Origin: Planctomycetota bacterium
GTDB lineage: Bacteria > Planctomycetota > MHYJ01 > JACPRB01
Reading direction: 5' to 3'
DNA length: 60,276 nucleotides
Assembly: GCA_016209705.1 (NCBI GenBank)
Contig: JACQVR010000004.1
Span: 1 to 60,276 of the forward strand
How positions within the stretch are numbered: the stretch's first letter is position 1; every line of letters starts with the position of its first letter. The translations under genes and the position numbers were made by a program. Of this stretch, positions 59,923-60,276 are shown one piece after another. A model generated the notes under the pieces. That model had not been told where the DNA came from. It made no database searches and saw nothing but the letters and a program-made list of their open reading frames with translations.

Positions 59923-60276
59923 CTATGAACCGGAAGCAGCCGGAGGCGCGGGAGGCGCTTCGGCCGCCGCGGGGGGAGGAACTTCTTTGGGCTTGACCTT
60001 CTCCAGGATTCGGCCGAGCGAAAGGCCGATCTTCCCTTCGTTGGGCTCCAGCTTCACGACCTTCACCTCGATCAGGTCGCCGACCGCCAACCCGCCCGCC
60101 TGCTCCGCTTCCTTGTCCACTTTCGAAACGTGCAGCAGCCCTTCGAGGTCCTTCTCGAGCTCCACGAACGCCCCGAAGCTGACCAGCTTGGTAACTTTGC
60201 CCTTGACCGCGTTGCCCACCCGGTATTTGTCCGGAATGGAGGTTTCCCACGGGTTTGGGGTGAGCTGCTTCAATCC
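59923..60276 (-). CDS. rpsA: 30S ribosomal protein S1, C-terminal part (cut by window edge)
   Basis: The last 117 residues are visible; the reading frame runs off the right edge. LKQLTPNPWE followed by an S1 RNA-binding domain (VKGKVTKLVSFGAFVELE, LEGLLHVSKV) is the typical final repeat of RpsA. The end is a proline/alanine-rich tail (VPPPAAAEAPPAPPAASGS). The gene is upstream of glmS in the same direction with an approximately 40-bp gap. Confidence 0.88.
   Translation of the reverse strand, partial: GLKQLTPNPWETSIPDKYRVGNAVKGKVTKLVSFGAFVELEKDLEGLLHVSKVDKEAEQAGGLAVGDLIEVKVVKLEPNEGKIGLSLGRILEKVKPKEVPPPAAAEAPPAPPAASGS

Noticed and set aside
57979..59928. 649-codon plus-strand frame opposite glmS
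   Set aside because: glmS on the minus strand is complete with all active-site motifs.

Overview
The window is GC-rich, densely coded DNA from a Gram-negative bacterium, most likely an uncultured member of the Planctomycetota. This rests on a TonB-dependent receptor, a Ser/Thr kinase fused to a formylglycine-enzyme-like domain, a planctomycete-style ECF sigma factor, a pseudokinase, many HEAT-repeat, PQQ-propeller and coiled-coil lipoproteins, and a secreted family (26507-27247) that I associate with planctomycetes. The assignment is inference from gene content. No 16S rRNA, tRNA, CRISPR array or insertion sequence was seen.

Layout. 1-4974: a HEAT/cyclophilin lipoprotein, a UDP-glucuronate decarboxylase, a PrcB-like protein and a SurA-like lipoprotein. 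4946-6061: alanine dehydrogenase. 6188-13004: a run of small membrane protein, TonB-dependent receptor, ABC_sub_bind-type binding protein, PAS histidine kinase, Rcp1-like receiver and receiver-GGDEF protein, a plausible envelope-to-c-di-GMP signalling chain. 13065-15271: an NtrB/NtrC-like pair. 15292-21747: a LigD-phosphoesterase-like protein, miaA, purQ, purL (with an extended PurS-like N-terminus) and accA. 21815-26487: glycine cleavage operon gcvT-gcvH-gcvPA-gcvPB. 26507-38483: envelope and stress proteins (PQQ propeller, CMD-family protein, coiled-coil proteins, CPBP protease, kinase-FGE fusion, DUF366, HEAT lipoprotein, amidase). 38702-45533: a transcription-control cluster with a gene broken by an in-frame TAG, an ECF sigma factor, a pseudokinase, a GAF-AAA+ sigma54 activator and a sigma70-family factor that lies behind a near-consensus sigma54 promoter. 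45698-60276: mrp, a GIY-YIG protein, smpB, tmRNA, a GspC/discoidin-like protein, an FHA-GAF-GGDEF protein, der, an SLC1 symporter, tyrS, a hydrolase, a HEAT-like protein, glmS and the 3' part of rpsA.

Non-coding layer. Four repeat families recur between genes: (1) a 31-bp AT-rich palindrome, seven units at four loci, each upstream of a gene; (2) an approximately 110-nt CGCCAAAA-rich hairpin repeat, three copies; (3) a composite GGAGATATGG/CACGGAG repeat; (4) a 39-nt GC-rich hairpin that supplies or abuts stop codons. Several genes have a -10 hexamer only 6-9 nt before the start codon, implying leaderless or nearly leaderless mRNAs. Two divergent gene pairs share a symmetric, overlapping -10 element.
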